Source of the DNA: Halioglobus japonicus
Lineage (GTDB): Bacteria > Pseudomonadota > Gammaproteobacteria > Pseudomonadales > Halieaceae
DNA: 64,000 nucleotides
Direction of reading: 5' to 3'
NCBI RefSeq assembly: GCF_001983995.1
Contig: NZ_CP019450.1
Span: forward strand, 1,984,001-2,048,000
Of the stretch, positions 63,716 through 64,000 are shown piece after piece; position 1 is the stretch's first letter, and each line of letters starts with the position of its first letter. The notes below the pieces were generated by a model that saw nothing but the letters and a program-made list of their open reading frames with translations, had not been told where the DNA came from and searched no databases. The position numbers and the translations under genes are program-made.

Positions 63716-64000
63716 ATGAGCGGCTCCCTCCAGCTGACCGCCCTGGTGGATTTTCCCAGGGTGCAGCCCGGCGATGACCTCGCCAAGATGCTGACTGACA
63801 GCCTGGCCCACAACGGGCTTGAGCTACAGGCAGGCGATGTATTGGTGTTGGCGCAGAAAATCGTCTCCAAGGCGGAGGATTGCTACGTCCGCCTGGCAGA
63901 TGTGGAGCCCAGTGCCCAGGCGCATGAACTCGCAGCAAAAGCCGATAAAGACCCCCGCCAAGCCGAACTCATTCTCCGGGAGAGCAATGAAATTGTGCGG
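63716..64000 (+). CDS. cofE: Coenzyme F420-0:L-glutamate ligase CofE (partial, 3' end outside window)
   Basis: The first 95 codons from ATG 63716 are seen. FPRVQPGDDLAKML, GDVLVLAQKIVSKAED and the conserved KDPRQAELILRES segment match CofE/FbiB. It adds glutamates to F420-0 using GTP. It starts 16 bp after npdG, so the two form an F420 operon that continues past the window. Confidence 0.9.
   Translation, partial: MSGSLQLTALVDFPRVQPGDDLAKMLTDSLAHNGLELQAGDVLVLAQKIVSKAEDCYVRLADVEPSAQAHELAAKADKDPRQAELILRESNEIVR

Overview
The window is a stretch of gammaproteobacterial chromosome: dense coding, high-GC codon use, no tRNA or rRNA genes, and no insertion sequences, phage genes or CRISPR arrays that I can see. 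The mix suggests a marine, oligotroph-like member of the Cellvibrionales/Halieaceae (OM60/NOR5) type: HexR-controlled Entner-Doudoroff genes, an Anr-linked cbb3 oxidase cluster, a wax ester synthase, a steroid/aromatic meta-cleavage module and coenzyme F420 genes. The taxonomic placement is inferred from gene content and was not computed.

Layout. 1-8.4 kb: a PQQ sugar dehydrogenase with a C-terminal cytochrome c domain (cut by the window edge), then hexR divergent from eda - GAPDH paralogue - gap - ppc, with two HexR-type palindromes between them. 8.4-15.8 kb: a wax ester synthase/DGAT with a histone-like Lys/Ala tail, a secreted TPR/TonB-C-like protein, a methyltransferase, a DUF3604 exported protein, a TetR regulator and two cold-shock-domain proteins. 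15.9-29.7 kb: housekeeping genes valS, holC, pepA, lptF-lptG, an RDD protein, a two-component system, an AraC regulator, bolA and trhO. 29.8-35.9 kb: an SDR and a meta-cleavage operon (HsaA-, HsaD-, HsaE-, HsaG- and HsaF-like), closed by a strong terminator. 35.9-43.2 kb: a subtilase, transporters, an MliC-type lipoprotein, a wrecked ompW, DUF502, a broken outer-membrane protein and a small-molecule kinase-like protein. 43.2-54.6 kb: the whole cbb3 cluster (ccoNOQP, ccoGHIS, a UreH/SafE-like membrane protein), a YIP1-family protein, anr and a decayed hemN. 54.6-64 kb: a LuxR regulator, a giant DUF1631-GGDEF-EAL protein, a glycosidase-like/Kdo-kinase-like fusion, an SDR, and npdG-cofE of the F420 pathway.

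How the genes work together. The hexR block is a central carbon switch: 2-keto-3-deoxy-6-phosphogluconate cleavage, triose phosphate oxidation and PEP carboxylation under one repressor. Its middle gene is the most striking object here: a full-length GAPDH fold that has lost the catalytic cysteine and the substrate-phosphate residues, translationally coupled to eda and placed directly before an intact gap. The cbb3 block supplies a high-affinity terminal oxidase and its assembly factors under probable Anr control, while two other probable Anr targets (hemN, ompW) are pseudogenes with recognisable Anr-type sites still upstream.

Sequence quality. Four genes (ppc, the gene at 25686-26530, ccoI, and the LuxR regulator) are each broken by exactly one missing base in a C/G homopolymer and otherwise look intact. 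This pattern points to sequencing or assembly error more than to gene decay. By contrast, hemN and ompW carry in-frame amber codons plus large internal deletions and look truly degraded.
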